Assembly: GCA_964496435.1 (NCBI GenBank)
Contig: CAZBZP010000002.1
Location: forward strand, 186,001 to 250,000
DNA length: 64,000 nt
Reading direction: 5' to 3'
Source: Berkiella sp964496435
Lineage (GTDB): Bacteria > Pseudomonadota > Gammaproteobacteria > Berkiellales > Berkiellaceae
Shown here: positions 40,450 through 48,453 of the stretch, piece by piece
Numbering within the stretch: the first letter of the stretch is position 1
Layout of the letters: every line of letters starts with the position of its first letter
Program-made: the position numbers and the translations under genes
The notes under the pieces: model-generated
Told to the model about the DNA's origin: nothing
Databases searched by the model: none
The model's input: only the letters and a program-made list of their open reading frames with translations

Positions 40450-41661
40450 TTAATTTAAACGCGTGCGAATAAAATTATCGAGTTCATCGAAAACATCTGC
40501 TTTTAAGTACTCTTTCCAGAAAGTCACATTAAAGGGACCATCTTGTTTAATTTTTTGATTCCTAAGCTCAATTGATTGTGGATCAACTGCTTGTATGGAG
40601 CGCTGTATCACAAAATTGGATAAAGTTTGAATTTCTTGAATCGTTTTAAAACGAAAGAGATCATAAAAACGAATAACCTGATCAATTGGCAGAGAATCAA
40701 AAGTAGCTAGCAATTTTGCAACGATAACAGCATCTTCTATACTCATCGCACCGCCTTGTTGATAGGTTGGTGCACAGGCGTGAGCTGCATCGCCGATAAA
40801 AAGAACATTCTTCATTTGTTGAGAGTGTGTTTTCACTTCCCGCACTGTTTCTAATTGATCGGGGATAAGTTGATGTGGATCAATAATTTGATCTAACGCG
40901 AATTTTACTTCCTTACCGATATGTTCAAAATGCGATTTCATAAAATGGATAGATTTTCTATCATCTTCTGAAATGCCATTGGGTGGCGTTAATACGCCAG
41001 CATAGCAATACATTTCATGTGCACTAACAGGGAATAAAAGAAAAATGGATCCTGCGCCTAGCACATAGGTGGGTTGTGATAAAGTCGGCGCTCTTTTTAA
41101 AAGCAAACGCCAATTGGTGATCCCTAAAGAAAGGGGAGATGCATCAGCTTCTTTATCAGCAAGCTTGCGCACCTGTGAACGGATCCCATCTGCGCCAACA
41201 ACCAAATCAAATATTTCTTTGGTGTTGTCACTGAAAGTGACTTCAATTTTACCCTTTCGCTCTTCAAGATCTGTCACAGTTAAACCAAAATGAATTTTCT
41301 TTGAAACTGATTCTGAAAGCAGTACATCATGTAAATTAGCGCGAGAGATCCCTAAGAAGGGAAATCCTTTGGGATGCAAGGCATCGGTTGGTCTGCGACT
41401 TAATTCTTTGAGGGTATCATCAGTAAATACAATTTCTTGAACATGAAAAGCATATTCTTGAATTTTCTTATCTAAATTAATTTGATGTAATGCACTTAAA
41501 GCATTAGCAGGTAAGGCGATACCAGCACCTTGGGCTATAAAATGTTTTTGTCTTTCGATAAGCTTGTAATCGACGGTATCTTTGCAAAAATGTTCTAAGG
41601 CGTTTGCTAAACTTAAGCCGGCAATACCGCCGCCAACAATGAGTACCTTGCGTTTATCCAT
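40450..41661 (-). CDS. FAD-dependent aromatic-hydroxylase-like monooxygenase
   Basis: A 403-residue flavoprotein of the PHBH/salicylate-hydroxylase group. It has the three family motifs: KVLIVGGGIAGLSLANALEH (GxGxxG) at the start, LVVGADGIRSQVR (DG motif), and FIGDAAHACAPTYQQGGAMS (GD motif). The ATG at 41661 is chosen because AAGGAG is spaced correctly from it; the frame is open further upstream. Normal reactions in the family are hydroxylation of aromatic or cyclic small molecules. Here the gene directly precedes a double-glycine peptide gene, which raises the possibility of a tailoring role; that is inference. Confidence 0.85.
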   Translation of the reverse strand: MDKRKVLIVGGGIAGLSLANALEHFCKDTVDYKLIERQKHFIAQGAGIALPANALSALHQINLDKKIQEYAFHVQEIVFTDDTLKELSRRPTDALHPKGFPFLGISRANLHDVLLSESVSKKIHFGLTVTDLEERKGKIEVTFSDNTKEIFDLVVGADGIRSQVRKLADKEADASPLSLGITNWRLLLKRAPTLSQPTYVLGAGSIFLLFPVSAHEMYCYAGVLTPPNGISEDDRKSIHFMKSHFEHIGKEVKFALDQIIDPHQLIPDQLETVREVKTHSQQMKNVLFIGDAAHACAPTYQQGGAMSIEDAVIVAKLLATFDSLPIDQVIRFYDLFRFKTIQEIQTLSNFVIQRSIQAVDPQSIELRNQKIKQDGPFNVTFWKEYLKADVFDELDNFIRTRLN

Positions 41662-41781
41662 CATTATCTCCTTAATAGGAACCACTATATCGAGTTTTCC
41701 AAAGCCCTGAAAGGGTGATTTTGAGCACGTTAACAAGAAAACTAACTATTATGAGGGCGCTCAGGGAGCAAGGGGCTTAAG

Positions 41782-43035
41782 ATGAAGATTGCCATTATTG
41801 GGGCGGGTGTGATTGGTGTTAGCAGCGCTTACTACCTCAGAGAGAGTGGCCACGAAGTCACTGTCCTTGAAAAGCTAAAGGCTCCAGGCTTAGAGACCAG
41901 TTTTGCCAATGGTGGCTTATTGACCCCGAGCATGTCAGATCCTTGGAATTCACCTGGGGTGATTTGGCAAATATTAAAACATATAGGACGCCAAGACACG
42001 CCGCTGCTGTTTAGAATTAATGCCTTAGGGTCTATTGGTGCTTGGGGGGTGTCATTCTTAGGGTACTCGTCCAAAAAGCATTTTTTCAAAAACATCCAAA
42101 AGAATATTGCCCTTGGGAGCTTGAGCGCCAAGCTCATGCAAGAGCTGACGGATAAAGCCAGCCTCTGCTTTGACTATAACAAGACGGGCACCTTGAAATT
42201 TTTTCGCAACCCAAAAGAGTTGATGGCAGCAAGTGCCTTAGCAGATTACATGAGCCAATTCGGTGTTGCTTATGAAAAATTGAACGCCAAGCAGACCATC
42301 GAGAAGGAGCCTGGTCTTGCCCCACTTGGTGGTGAAATCGCTGGCGGATTTTTTTACCCACAAGATGCCTCGGGTGATGCCCATCAATTTACTGAAAATC
42401 TAAGCACGTATCTTGCCAGCCAAGGAGTCAGCATACGTTATGGGAGTGAAGCGCTTCTTAAAAGGCAGGGCAAGAAAGTTGAGGTATTCGTGCAGGGCGA
42501 AAAACTGTGTGTCGATAGTGTGGTTGTTGCTTGCGGGATCTACAGCGAACCTTTGCTTAGAGCGATTGGCTTAACATTGCCCCTGCGTCCCTGCAAGGGT
42601 TATTCTCTGACACTCAATTGTGACAATTGGGAATGCATCCCGCATGTACCCGTCTTAGACAATGCCTTTCATGCCGTAGCAACACCACTGGGGAAGCGCC
42701 TAAGAGTTGCTGGCACAGCGGAATTTGCAGGATTTAACAAGGATCTTACCCAAAGTCGCCTTCAAAATCTGCTTCATATTTTAGCAAAGATATACCCTGA
42801 GGGATTTGCCAAAACCAAGCAGCAGGAAATTCAGACATGGTGTGGGTTGCGTCCCATGTGTGTCGATGGCGTGCCTGTGATTGGTCAGACTTCCTTAGAC
42901 AACTTGTTTGTGAACACAGGTCACGGACATCTTGGCTGGACGATGTGTTTGGGCTCAGGAAAGATATTGGCTGATCTCTTAAGTGCTAAATCCGCGGATC
43001 TCTCTCTTGAAGATTTCAGCTTGGCGCGCTTCTAA
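41782..43035 (+). CDS. dadA: D-amino acid dehydrogenase
   Basis: A 417-residue flavoprotein closely matching DadA: MKIAIIGAGVIGVSSAYYLR at the N-terminus, ETSFANGGLLTPSMSDPWNSPG, RPCKGYSLTL, WCGLRPMCVDGVPVIGQT and NTGHGHLGWTMCLGSGK. It oxidises D-alanine and other D-amino acids to keto acids, feeding electrons to the respiratory chain. No alanine racemase gene (dadX) adjoins it. It is the second D-amino-acid oxidoreductase in this window (see 10749). Confidence 0.95.
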   Translation: MKIAIIGAGVIGVSSAYYLRESGHEVTVLEKLKAPGLETSFANGGLLTPSMSDPWNSPGVIWQILKHIGRQDTPLLFRINALGSIGAWGVSFLGYSSKKHFFKNIQKNIALGSLSAKLMQELTDKASLCFDYNKTGTLKFFRNPKELMAASALADYMSQFGVAYEKLNAKQTIEKEPGLAPLGGEIAGGFFYPQDASGDAHQFTENLSTYLASQGVSIRYGSEALLKRQGKKVEVFVQGEKLCVDSVVVACGIYSEPLLRAIGLTLPLRPCKGYSLTLNCDNWECIPHVPVLDNAFHAVATPLGKRLRVAGTAEFAGFNKDLTQSRLQNLLHILAKIYPEGFAKTKQQEIQTWCGLRPMCVDGVPVIGQTSLDNLFVNTGHGHLGWTMCLGSGKILADLLSAKSADLSLEDFSLARF

Positions 43036-43153
43036 ATTTTCTTTTTGGAAAAAAATTTTCATCAAGTGACGATTGGTTATTGCAATTGAAGTCATAATGC
43101 CTACAATCAAAATGTAATTAGGTCAGCTTGGTTCAACATGTTTAGATCTGGAG

Positions 43154-44071
43154 ATGAATGCATTGAGAGCGCTTTCACTTCCCCGATTCAAAGGCGGGGC
43201 CTCCTTATTCCCTGAAAAATTTTCAGCTGGAATCAATGCATTACGCAACCAAGCTCACGATACTATTAATATACATTCCGCTAGCCCTTCTTACTCCATG
43301 CTGAGTGCGCAAATTATTTGGTTTGGTGTTGGGCTCACCCTGTTTTCGGACACAGCTGAGAAAATTTTTAATTGCCCACACCTTGTGGTGGTGGCTCTGT
43401 CCGCCATGCTGATGATAGCCAGCGCTTGGTTTAGCTTGCGCGCCTTGCTTGCACTGTGCCTGGTCACACTGCCCTGCGTCATTTCCATGATGTATTTTTC
43501 TGTAGGTGAAGCCGTGCCTGGCTCAGAGCCGCTGGCCCTGTGGACACAAATGCTGAGCATGAAATCCTTGGAGTATACCAGTGGGTTACTCATTATGATG
43601 GGCTACTATATCCGACCGGTATCGATGACACCGGATGTAAGCGCTAAAAAATTCTCTGCGGCCAAGGTGCTTGCGGCTTTAGGCTTTTTGCTTGGCAATG
43701 GCATCATCATTTACTCCAGCATGAAAGTTTCGATGGCGGACAGCGAGGTTAGCTTCGCCACTGCGCTTGCTGAACAAGGCTCTACCATTTTGGGGCTGCT
43801 GCTTTTAGGCTTTAGCGCCAGATCAGCCAATGCCCAAAGAATTAGTCAGCTTGGTAGTCTTATTTCCCAGTTCACCCAATTGCCTGTGCGAGGCCTGATG
43901 TTGGTGGTGGGGATGCTCTGCGCCATCTTTACCGATTGGTATTCCCAGTACCTCTATGGCTGGATGTACTATGCCAGCACCCTCATTCCCCCTTTGGCGA
44001 TGATTGTGATGACGAGGTTCTTCTTCAGAAAGCCAGCAGCTTCGTCAGCTACCCATCTTAACGAAATTTGA
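43154..44071 (+). CDS. Polytopic membrane protein of unknown function
   Basis: A 305-residue protein with about eight hydrophobic segments between residues 45 and 295. The N-terminal 40 residues are basic and hydrophilic. No family recognised. GC content and codon use look somewhat higher than the neighbours. It ends 42 bp before tRNA-Arg. Confidence 0.65.
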   Translation: MNALRALSLPRFKGGASLFPEKFSAGINALRNQAHDTINIHSASPSYSMLSAQIIWFGVGLTLFSDTAEKIFNCPHLVVVALSAMLMIASAWFSLRALLALCLVTLPCVISMMYFSVGEAVPGSEPLALWTQMLSMKSLEYTSGLLIMMGYYIRPVSMTPDVSAKKFSAAKVLAALGFLLGNGIIIYSSMKVSMADSEVSFATALAEQGSTILGLLLLGFSARSANAQRISQLGSLISQFTQLPVRGLMLVVGMLCAIFTDWYSQYLYGWMYYASTLIPPLAMIVMTRFFFRKPAASSATHLNEI

Positions 44072-44113
44072 CAGCTGAATTTAATCGAAGGATAATCCCG
44101 GCCTTAATGCGAT

Positions 44114-44190
44114 GCGCCCGTAGCTCAGTTGGATAGAGTAACTGGCTTCGAACCAGTTGGTCGGGAGTTCGAATCTCTCCGGGCGCGCCA
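44114..44190 (+). tRNA. tRNA-Arg(TCG)
   Basis: 77-nt cloverleaf with encoded CCA. Acceptor stem GCGCCCG (44114-44120) pairs with CGGGCGC; D-arm GCTC..GAGT-type; anticodon stem ACTGG/CCAGT with loop CTTCGAA, giving anticodon TCG at 44148-44150 (reads CGA); T-arm GGGAG TTCGAAT CTCTC. Followed directly by a terminator. Its 3' end is duplicated at 44362. Confidence 0.95.
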
Positions 44191-44200
44191 ATAAAAAAAT

Positions 44201-44225
44201 ACCACCCTTTGGGTGGTTTTTTTTT
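44201..44225 (+). terminator. Terminator of tRNA-Arg
   Basis: Stem ACCACCC / GGGTGGT with a TTT loop and a following run of nine or more T. Confidence 0.85.
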
Positions 44226-44310
44226 ATTGGCTTGCTTTGAGTCGATTTGAACTCCCGACAAAATAAAAAAGGTAGTTCGACAAAATGGCGATAGCCATTT
44301 TGGGCGTGCT
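44211..44310. repeat. Dispersed repeat A, copy 1
   Basis: Starts with the right arm of the tRNA terminator, continues through TTTGAACTCCCGACAAAATA, and contains the hairpin CAAAATGGC-GATA-GCCATTTTG (44281-44302). Related copies at 45802-45861 (terminator arm and first half) and 47171-47244 (second half with the identical hairpin). It is followed by a second perfect hairpin, CGTGCT-TT-AGCACG. Confidence 0.7.
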
Positions 44311-44452
44311 TTAGCACGGGTGAGCAAAGCGAAACCCGAGCGCCCAACGAGGGCGCGAGCCAATCTCTCCGGGCGCGCCAATAAAAAAATACCACCCAAA
44401 GGCCGCAGCGCCGAGACTAAACCTATTCTTATAAACTCATTGTTCATTTTAG

Positions 44453-44523
44453 GGCGGACATAAAGTCCGCTCGTACAAAGATGAGTATTTGGATCTGCGT
44501 AGGGGCGGACTTTATGTCCGCCC
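44453..44523. repeat. MITE-like inverted repeat (repeat B, copy 1)
   Basis: Two perfect 19-bp inverted arms, GGGCGGACATAAAGTCCGC (44453-44471) and its reverse complement (44505-44523), enclose 33 bp. The sequence from 44426 is related along its whole length to 47245-47337. Each arm is itself partly palindromic (GCGGAC.TTAT..GTCCGC). With the stretch 44226-44452 this explains why 44191-44639 holds no gene. Confidence 0.7.
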
Positions 44524-44639
44524 ATTATCTAAGAAGGAACAAAAACATTATTGAAAAGCATCACTAGGTTTTGTTAAGGCGCCAGGCGCGAAGTAGGGCC
44601 TGTCTTTGAATTGTACAGACTGTCAGATCTTGAATGAAA

Positions 44640-45395
44640 TTAAACAGCAAATTTATTGCTGGCATCTAGTATAAGTTTCACATCTTCATGCAAAACTTCT
44701 TGTGGATTGCAGATTTTTCCCTCATCGATTGCTTTATTGACTACTTTTGCACACTGCCATTGCAAGGAATGTCTTCCAGGAGTGTTTGCTGAAAGTGCCT
44801 CATATTCCTCAAGGTCCTCAATTTTGTTAGAAAATAATTTTACTAAAGTTAATATTTTATCAAATTGTTTTTCCCGAATAAGATATCCCAAAAAATCATC
44901 ATTCGATATTTGCTCATCAGGATTAGCAGTTAATTTAAAATTATGGAACATTTTCATTAGATTGTAATAATCATCTAGCGTAGTATGATTCAATATGAGT
45001 TCATTTAAATTATTCTCTACATCTAGCAAGAGTTCTTTATTGCGAAAAATACGTCCCAGAATTTTGAGGTTTCTATAGAAAATCGAAGCGTCCTGCTGTA
45101 AGCCTGAAAAACCAACCTGTAACAAGCGTGCGCCAAATCCAGCTGATGTCATCAAGGTCCACATGAGCATTGTTCCGATACCCGCCGCCTGAATTGACGG
45201 CATTGAATCAATACAGAGCCATGCCATCATGCCGTAAGAAAGGGTTGCACAAAGCATAAAAAAATTAACGCCAAAAAATTCTTTAATTTCGTCAATATTT
45301 TTATTAACTATTGCATTAAGCTTTTCTGTGGCTTGAGGATTATCTTCAATTAATTTTTCTAGAATTTTTGATTTATCTGGACCTTTTAACATCAT
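44640..45395 (-). CDS. Hypothetical membrane-associated protein
   Basis: A 251-residue protein. Two hydrophobic segments lie at about residues 42-62 (FFMLCATLSYGMMAWLCID) and 67-90 (IQAAGIGTMLMWTLMTSAGF); the remaining 160 residues are helical and soluble. No recognised family. It is the first gene after the tRNA-associated repeats. Confidence 0.6.
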   Translation of the reverse strand: MMLKGPDKSKILEKLIEDNPQATEKLNAIVNKNIDEIKEFFGVNFFMLCATLSYGMMAWLCIDSMPSIQAAGIGTMLMWTLMTSAGFGARLLQVGFSGLQQDASIFYRNLKILGRIFRNKELLLDVENNLNELILNHTTLDDYYNLMKMFHNFKLTANPDEQISNDDFLGYLIREKQFDKILTLVKLFSNKIEDLEEYEALSANTPGRHSLQWQCAKVVNKAIDEGKICNPQEVLHEDVKLILDASNKFAV

Positions 45396-45681
45396 TTCCT
45401 CGACAGAATGTCAGCATATGGCAAGGTCGAATGTTATAGCACTAATTAAAAAAATACAAATTAAACTGACGAATATGCAAATATATCCTATGAAATGAGT
45501 AATAATGAGAGAGAACGTAATTGTTTGTAGCAAAATTATTGACCTTTTGTAATTTCTTCATTTTCGGGCGGATTTTATAAATGTTCTTTTTTTTCAGACA
45601 CAGAGAATAGGGATAGGGTAAGGTCGAATAGCATGATTGGCTAGCGCCAATGCTATATTTCCTTTGAATGCTATTAGCGTT

Positions 45682-45801
45682 TTATCTTCGGTCTATAAGA
45701 GATATTGGTTCTACTTGAACTTGAGGAGGTTCAACGCCTGCAATCATCTGCTTTAAATTATGCGCAAAATGTTCTGGAATGCTCTCAATTAAAGCTTTTA
45801 A
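45682..45801 (-). pseudogene. Truncated copy of the 3' end of the gene at 48454-49782
   Basis: 45682-45786 equals 48454-48558 essentially base for base, including the stop codon. Then 87 bp (48559-48645 of the parent, 29 codons) are missing and the match resumes for 15 bp (45787-45801 = 48646-48660) before it stops at repeat A. The similarity also extends downstream of the stop, with more differences, to about 45585. No start codon or promoter remains. The whole gap 45396-45990 otherwise holds only this fragment and repeat sequence. Confidence 0.85.
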
Positions 45802-45861
45802 GGGTGGTTTTTGTTATTGGCTTGTTTTGAGTTGATTTGAGCTCCCGACAAAATAAAAAAG
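45802..45861. repeat. Dispersed repeat A, copy 2 (copy of the tRNA flank)
   Basis: GGGTGGTTTTTGTTATTGGC through CTCCCGACAAAATAAAAAAG matches 44211-44271, the sequence directly downstream of tRNA-Arg, with a few substitutions. It abuts the pseudogene fragment exactly. Confidence 0.7.
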
Positions 45862-45990
45862 TTCTTTAAGTACATAAAGCGGAGTTCCGCTCTGTGCATA
45901 GCATGAAGCCTAGGTGTGCCTTAGGTCGTGCCAGCGAAAGCTTTGGCTTTATCCCAATTAAGGGGAGGGGTAAGTTTAATTGAAGTTGTT

Positions 45991-46416
45991 CTATTTATTT
46001 TTTTCTACAAGGACATTAATTTTCTCTGCTATGGTTAGTGTTGCACTTAGCAGATCAATTAAAAGTTGATCCTCAATCTCGAAGTATCCTTCATATTCAG
46101 CCAGATTGCGGTGATCATGACATTTAGCTAAAACTCGCCAAACTTCTGGGCCAACGCCAAGTGTATGCTGTAAAACTTGAAATACGAGATATCGATTAGT
46201 AGAGCGATAACCATGAAAGCGTAATGCAGCTAAAGCAAGTGAATGCGCAGCATTGTATGCAAGATCAAAGCGACTCTCGATTGATAAGGTTGAATTGTTT
46301 GCGTCTTTCAAACGAGTGAGACCAGAATGGACTAATCCATCACATTCTAAACGATTCATTGGTTCAATTTTCAATTGTCCCATTTTTACTAAATTATCCA
46401 AATTAGATGAGGGCAT
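45991..46416 (-). CDS. HEPN-domain protein, toxin of an MNT/HEPN pair
   Basis: A 141-residue helical protein. RFDLAYNAAHSLALAALRFHGYRS is the characteristic HEPN first-helix region (given in parts: RFDLAYNAAHSLALAAL, RFHGYRS), and VWRVLAKCHDHRNLAEYEG holds R94-X5-H100 and HRNLAEY, in the region where HEPN RNases carry Rx4-6H. Its gene overlaps the 3' end of the nucleotidyltransferase gene by 14 bp, the standard MNT/HEPN arrangement. HEPN partners are usually RNase toxins kept in check by the MNT protein, often through AMPylation of the toxin. Which residues are catalytic here is not certain. Confidence 0.75.
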   Translation of the reverse strand: MPSSNLDNLVKMGQLKIEPMNRLECDGLVHSGLTRLKDANNSTLSIESRFDLAYNAAHSLALAALRFHGYRSTNRYLVFQVLQHTLGVGPEVWRVLAKCHDHRNLAEYEGYFEIEDQLLIDLLSATLTIAEKINVLVEKNK

Positions 46417-46999
46417 CCTCTGTTCCTATAAGAAATATTTTTGGTTGTTTAATTATTTGATTTATAAAGTTATTGCCTTCTTTATATTTACGCATCCATT
46501 CCTTTGATGTGTAGCAAGTTGGATTTACTTTTCTACCTAATTGGGTTTGGGCCTTTTCTAAAAGGGGAAATAGGACAGCATAGCTAAGATCCTCTCCAAT
46601 AATCATTAAGTCAATATCGCTATTAGCTTTATCTTCGTGTTTAGCAATTGAACCATAGATGAATGCAACCTGAATTTGAGAGGCAATGGGTTTAAGATCT
46701 TCTTTTAATATATCACTTAGACCAAATGTTTTGAGTACTATGCTATGCAGTTCAGCAAAAAGGGGAGTGTCTCGGTTAGCTTGATATAATTTTTGATTAC
46801 CAAAGGTAGTAAGCGTAATTAAGCCGACAGTTTCCAATTTTGCCAACTCACGCTGTACTGCGCCAGTGCCAGACTGTGTTAAACGAATTATTTCATTGGT
46901 ATAAAAAGAGCGATCAGGCTGGGCAAATAGCAAACCTAAGACCCGCTGTTGTACCTTAGAAAAAAGTGCATCTGCAACATTGTGTTTTATAATACTCAT
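46403..46999 (-). CDS. MNT nucleotidyltransferase with N-terminal winged helix, antitoxin
   Basis: A 198-residue protein. Residues 10 to 80 form a winged-helix DNA-binding domain (ArsR/MarR-like: FYTNEIIRLTQSGTGAVQRE). Residues about 105 to 155 form a minimal nucleotidyltransferase: FIYGSIAKHEDKANSDIDLM with G116-S117 and metal-binding D128 and D130. It precedes and overlaps the HEPN gene. By analogy it is the antitoxin, and the winged helix would let it repress its own promoter through the inverted repeats at 47003-47029, which lie just upstream of the start codon. Confidence 0.85.
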   Translation of the reverse strand: MSIIKHNVADALFSKVQQRVLGLLFAQPDRSFYTNEIIRLTQSGTGAVQRELAKLETVGLITLTTFGNQKLYQANRDTPLFAELHSIVLKTFGLSDILKEDLKPIASQIQVAFIYGSIAKHEDKANSDIDLMIIGEDLSYAVLFPLLEKAQTQLGRKVNPTCYTSKEWMRKYKEGNNFINQIIKQPKIFLIGTEDALI

Positions 47000-47002
47000 A
47001 TT

Positions 47003-47030
47003 GGGTATTATGATACCTTATATGGGTATT
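47003..47030 (-). promoter_or_regulatory. Putative operator of the MNT/HEPN operon
   Basis: GGTAT-TATG-ATACC (47004-47017) and ATACC-TTATATG-GGTAT (47013-47029) form two overlapping inverted repeats with the start codon only 4 bp away. Suits autoregulation by the winged helix of the first gene. The gap 47000-47344 otherwise contains repeat copies only. Confidence 0.55.
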
Positions 47031-47170
47031 TTCAAGGATGTAGTCTCAAATTAATCATTTTCCTTGCCGGATTTTTGCCGGATTCAGTCCCACTTTATTG
47101 TGATTAGTGCTGACATTTGCAACGAGCGCTACACTATAAATATTAATAAAATCAATCTGTTATAATTTAC

Positions 47171-47244
47171 TTTGATATCTTTGAACTCCCGACAAAATAA
47201 AATGGTAGTTCGACAAAATGGCGATAGCCATTTTGGGAGTGCTT
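47171..47244. repeat. Dispersed repeat A, copy 3
   Basis: TTTGAACTCCCGACAAAATA is followed by GGTAGTTCGACAAAATGGCG and the rest of the hairpin (47214-47235), identical to 44281-44302. Confidence 0.7.
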
Positions 47245-47337
47245 TTCTTATAAACGCTTTATTCATTTTCGGGCCAACATAAACCCCTACAAAGAAGAGT
47301 ATTTGAATCTGTATCGGGGCGGACTTCATGTTGGCCC
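47245..47337. repeat. Dispersed repeat B, copy 2
   Basis: Same framework as 44426-44523 (TTCTTATAAAC...TTCATTTT...GAGTATTTGRATCTG). Its arms are GGGCCAACAT and ATGTTGGCCC, so both arms changed together relative to copy 1, keeping base pairing. It directly follows repeat A, the same order as at 44.2-44.5 kb. Confidence 0.7.
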
Positions 47338-47344
47338 TTAATCT

Positions 47345-48175
47345 TTATAGTTTAAAGCGGCTTCGATTTTCTAATTGAGCGTGTGTGCTAATATCAAGTT
47401 CGAGTTCGTTATCAAAATATTTCTCAGAAATAACTTCAATTAAGGGTTTTGGGGACGTAGTTGCGTTTGAAAAAATTAAGCTCTCAGAAGAAGTGGTGTC
47501 TTCATCTTGCAATGTTTGTGTGGGCGCAGTGGTGGTTTGATTGCTGTTGATTTGAACTCCAGCCGAACGTTTAAACGGCAAGTAATTACTAACGCTATTA
47601 CCTACAGAGCTAACGTATTCGTACGCAGATTCTAATCTAGGGCTTAAGCTGGAACTTATTTTTTTTGCAATTTCTTTCTCCATGATGGAGCCTGATTGCT
47701 TGAGTACTTCAGAACCTGTGTCTATAGCAAGATCAAGAGCAGGTTTAATTACCACAGAGCCCACAGTGCCTATAGGACCTCCTAAAGCACCAACGAAAGC
47801 AGCAGTACCATTGGTAATTATTGGGCGCACCCATCCTTCGGATGTCTTTTTTACAACTTCTGACACCATAGAATTTTGGATATCCTTATAAAGTGAGGGG
47901 TTTTGTTTATTCTCTTTGTTCTCATTATTTAAATTTTTAAAATAGTTGAGCGGAAGATTACTTAAATGCGCTAAGCAATCCTCACGACTTTCTTGAGGCA
48001 TCTGCGCTACTGCTTTATATAAAATGCACTGAAAGCCTTCCTCATTGAGAGGCCCCTGATGATGGTGCGCGAATTCACTAAGGTCCTTTATAAAATCAAG
48101 CGTCGTAGGTTCAAAAGTGAGTTTGAGTTTTTTAGTGGTTCTTTCGTCTAATAATGGGATTGGGGAAGATTTCAT
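47345..48175 (-). CDS. Hypothetical protein with central glycine-rich hydrophobic segment
   Basis: A 276-residue protein. Residues 1 to 110 are soluble and helical; about 119 to 150 form a weakly hydrophobic stretch (GTAAFVGALGGPIGTVGSVV) that could insert into a membrane; the rest is rich in S, T and N. Family unknown. Likely lineage-specific. Confidence 0.6.
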   Translation of the reverse strand: MKSSPIPLLDERTTKKLKLTFEPTTLDFIKDLSEFAHHHQGPLNEEGFQCILYKAVAQMPQESREDCLAHLSNLPLNYFKNLNNENKENKQNPSLYKDIQNSMVSEVVKKTSEGWVRPIITNGTAAFVGALGGPIGTVGSVVIKPALDLAIDTGSEVLKQSGSIMEKEIAKKISSSLSPRLESAYEYVSSVGNSVSNYLPFKRSAGVQINSNQTTTAPTQTLQDEDTTSSESLIFSNATTSPKPLIEVISEKYFDNELELDISTHAQLENRSRFKL

Positions 48176-48453
48176 AATTACCTACTTGATTGAAGATAGC
48201 GCCACATAAAAAATAAATACATTTTAATGAGCATGAAAATATGGCGCAAGCAAGTAAATTTCCGCTAATCATTCTCTAAAAGCCCTCTGTCAGTACGTTG
48301 ATTTGATTGTCAAAAATCAGGTGACAAAAACGCTGCATCCAGTAGCTTCATGATATTAATATTCTTTTTTTTAGGACACAATGAATAGGGTTATGTGGAA
48401 TATCATAATTGGCTAGTGCCAATACTATATTTCCTTTGAATGCTATTAGCGTT

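Larger units (their letters stand above)
44172..44397. repeat. Direct repeat of the tRNA-Arg 3' end (att-like)
   Basis: A perfect 36-bp sequence covers the T-arm 3' side, acceptor, CCA and the 5' arm of the terminator at 44172-44207. It recurs at 44362-44397, exactly 190 bp downstream. Duplicated tRNA 3' ends are typical of attachment sites used by tyrosine integrases. No integrase gene is visible between or near the copies; the 154 bp between them hold only repeat sequence. Confidence 0.7.

Noticed and set aside
44058..44525. Minus-strand ORFs of 155 and 104 codons with sequence like GEIRTPDQLVRSQLLYPTEL
   Set aside because: They are read antisense through tRNA-Arg, its duplicate and the repeats. 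This is the well-known false protein seen opposite tRNA genes; no ribosome site and no separate support.
47129..47329. 66-codon minus-strand ORF similar to part of the false ORF at 44.3 kb
   Set aside because: The similarity is due to dispersed repeats A and B, not to a protein family.
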